Shown in pieces: positions 62,799 through 64,000 of a stretch of 64,000 bases of DNA. Location of the stretch: assembly GCA_030949605.1 (NCBI GenBank), contig JAUZSH010000044.1:59833-123832 (forward strand). The letters are read 5' to 3'. Made by a program: the position numbers and the translations under genes. Numbering within the stretch: position 1 is the first letter of the stretch; every line of letters begins with the position of its first letter. The DNA comes from Ghiorsea sp. (GTDB lineage: Bacteria > Pseudomonadota > Zetaproteobacteria > Mariprofundales > Mariprofundaceae). The notes beneath the pieces are model-generated. The model searched no databases, had not been told where the DNA came from, and worked only from the letters and a program-made list of their open reading frames with translations.

Positions 62799-63752
62799 AT
62801 GGATAATCTTACGCCTTCATGCCTCAAAGCCATCTTGCATTCCAAACGCGCCAATTTGTATTACCTCGAAATGTGTCGGGTGATGCAAAAAGACGGGCGC
62901 GTTTTGTATATCACTGAAGAAAGCAAAGAAAAGCAATATTGGAATATCCCCATTGCCAATACCACTGTTATTTTATTAGGTACAGGCACATCCATCACCC
63001 AAGCTGCCATGCGTATGTTAGCTTCAGCAGGTGTGTTGGTTGGGTTTTGTGGAGGGGGTGCAACACCACTGTTTTCAGGCTCAGAAATTGAGTGGTTAAC
63101 GCCGCAAAGTGAATATCGACCCACAGAATATGTGCAAGGTTGGATGTCCTTTTGGTTTGATGCTGATAAAAGATTGGCGGTTGCCAAAGTATTTCAACAT
63201 CAGCGGATTGCTTTCATGCAAAAGGTATGGGGCAATGATAGAGATTTAAAACAACATGGTTTCACGCTGGATGATGCAGCTATTTACCAAGCTTTAGATA
63301 GCTTTTCTGCACGCATTGACCATTGCCACGATGTTAATCAACTTTTACTCACCGAAGCCAAACTCACCAAAAGACTGTATAAAATCGCAGCTAACCGTAC
63401 CAATATGAGTGGTTTTGTGCGAAACCATGACAATCGCGATGATGCCAACGCCTTTTTGAGCCACGGCAACTATTTGGCGTATGGTTTGGCAGCCAGCACG
63501 CTTTGGGTGCTGGGCATTCCGCACGGGTTTGCAGTGATGCACGGTAAAACACGGCGCGGCGCGTTGGTGTTTGATGTGGCGGATTTAATCAAAGATACTC
63601 TTGTTCTGCCGTGGGCATTTATCTGCGCCCAAGAAAGAGCAACGGAACAAGAATTTCGCCAGCAATGTTTGCTCAACTTCACCAAGCATAAGGCATTGGA
63701 CTTCATGTTTGATACAGTCAAAGATATGGCAAGGCATGGTCAAGCACAATGA
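62799..63752 (+). CDS. cas1: CRISPR integrase Cas1, type I-F
   Basis: Inserts new spacers into the CRISPR array with Cas2. 317 aa. Start MDNLTPSCLKAILHSKRANLYYLE is typical of subtype I-F, with a strong ribosome site AAGGAGGC. Catalytic residues: Glu in LLTEAKLTKRLYKIAA, His in GIPHGFAVMHGKTRRGALVFDVADLIKD and the following Asp. The next gene is a cas2-cas3 fusion, the order of type I-F loci. The array is not in the window. Confidence 0.95.
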   Translation: MDNLTPSCLKAILHSKRANLYYLEMCRVMQKDGRVLYITEESKEKQYWNIPIANTTVILLGTGTSITQAAMRMLASAGVLVGFCGGGATPLFSGSEIEWLTPQSEYRPTEYVQGWMSFWFDADKRLAVAKVFQHQRIAFMQKVWGNDRDLKQHGFTLDDAAIYQALDSFSARIDHCHDVNQLLLTEAKLTKRLYKIAANRTNMSGFVRNHDNRDDANAFLSHGNYLAYGLAASTLWVLGIPHGFAVMHGKTRRGALVFDVADLIKDTLVLPWAFICAQERATEQEFRQQCLLNFTKHKALDFMFDTVKDMARHGQAQ

Positions 63753-64000
63753 TGGTCACTTTTGTTTCAGAGTGTGAGAAGAAAGCATTGGCACGAACGC
63801 GGCGGGTGTTGGATGCTTTTGCCAATCGGATTGGTAGCAACACGTGGCAAACCGTGATTACAGATGATGGTTTGCAAGCGGTTAAGCAATTATTGCGGCA
63901 AACAGCTTCTAAAAACACGGCAGTGTCATGCCATTGGATTCGCAGTCGTAGCCGTAGTGATTTTTTATGGGTGGTGGGAAATCGAAGAAAGTTTAATGGG
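63749..64000 (+). CDS. cas3: Cas2-Cas3 fusion of type I-F, N-terminal part
   Basis: 84 codons are present, starting MMVTFVSECEKKALARTRRVLD and including NRIGSNTWQTVITDDGL and VSCHWIRSRSRSDFLWVVGNR. This is the Cas2-like N-terminal domain of Cas2-3 (Cas3f). ATG overlaps the cas1 stop (ATGA). The nuclease/helicase part lies past the window end. Confidence 0.92.
   Translation, partial: MMVTFVSECEKKALARTRRVLDAFANRIGSNTWQTVITDDGLQAVKQLLRQTASKNTAVSCHWIRSRSRSDFLWVVGNRRKFNG

Noticed and set aside
1..64000. tRNA or rRNA genes
   Set aside because: I looked for TPsiC-arm and CCA-proximal patterns and conserved rRNA sequence in the gaps and saw none; a tRNAscan run would settle this.

Overview
This window comes from a Gram-negative proteobacterium with moderate to low GC. 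Evidence includes lepA-lepB-(DUF4845)-rnc and rlmN-mtnP-TPR lipoprotein-rodZ blocks in proteobacterial order, lipoprotein signals, the paired TIGR03545/TIGR03546 genes, hpnCDE squalene genes and a type I-F cas start. Gamma- or zetaproteobacterial affiliation is plausible, but I cannot fix it from one window. No rRNA, tRNA or CRISPR array was recognised.

Layout. 1-8.9 kb is core: a partial TerB-like gene, ilvD with a possible attenuator leader, a TIGR03545/03546 pair, a DAACS-type symporter, a ypjD-like/corB-like pair and a PhzF enzyme. 8.9-10.0 kb is gene-free and packed with at least four families of small inverted-repeat elements. 10-20.6 kb (minus strand) holds recG, a membrane protein, a DnaQ-type exonuclease, a hybrid histidine kinase, a peptide-binding lipoprotein, rlmD and a Ser/Thr kinase. 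21-26.3 kb has hpnCDE (squalene) and leuCD. 26.3-31.3 kb carries more small elements plus glycosyltransferases (GT2, GtrA, ArnT-like GT39, GT32). 

The accessory island at 31.5-44.8 kb, all on the minus strand apart from one IS, is the most unusual part. In transcription order it encodes a HerA-type ATPase with a GTSK-repeat linker, a translationally coupled small ORF that now looks broken, a 222-aa protein with a Gly/Ser-rich hydrophobic N-terminus, a coiled-coil protein with a GrpE-like FDPxxH C-terminus, a seven-bladed WD40 propeller fused to an Hsp70 ATPase domain, and a 144-aa protein. A second copy of the WD40-Hsp70 plus 144-aa unit follows. It has gained a DUF805 membrane domain and is split by an IS5-family (ISL2-like) insertion whose two ends supply a new stop and a new start. 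I propose that this is a dedicated chaperone-ATPase module, perhaps a conflict or defence system with a rapidly diversifying WD40 sensor. Composition is seen in the sequence; function is inference.

45.0-50.1 kb is a sulfur-handling region: an ArsR-type regulator with cysteines placed as in persulfide sensors, DUF2892, four rhodanese-domain proteins (one frameshifted), a persulfide dioxygenase-like protein, a TauE/SafE exporter and an OsmC protein. A shared palindrome lies upstream of two transcription units. 50-52.3 kb holds two methyltransferase-like genes, a small membrane protein and a K+ channel whose 5' end abuts two tandem MITE copies. 53-62.7 kb is core again (lepA, lepB, rnc, rodZ, TPR lipoprotein, MTAP, rlmN, an ATP-grasp-like protein, TIGR04283/TIGR04282). 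The window ends in cas1 and the start of cas2-3 of a type I-F CRISPR-Cas locus.
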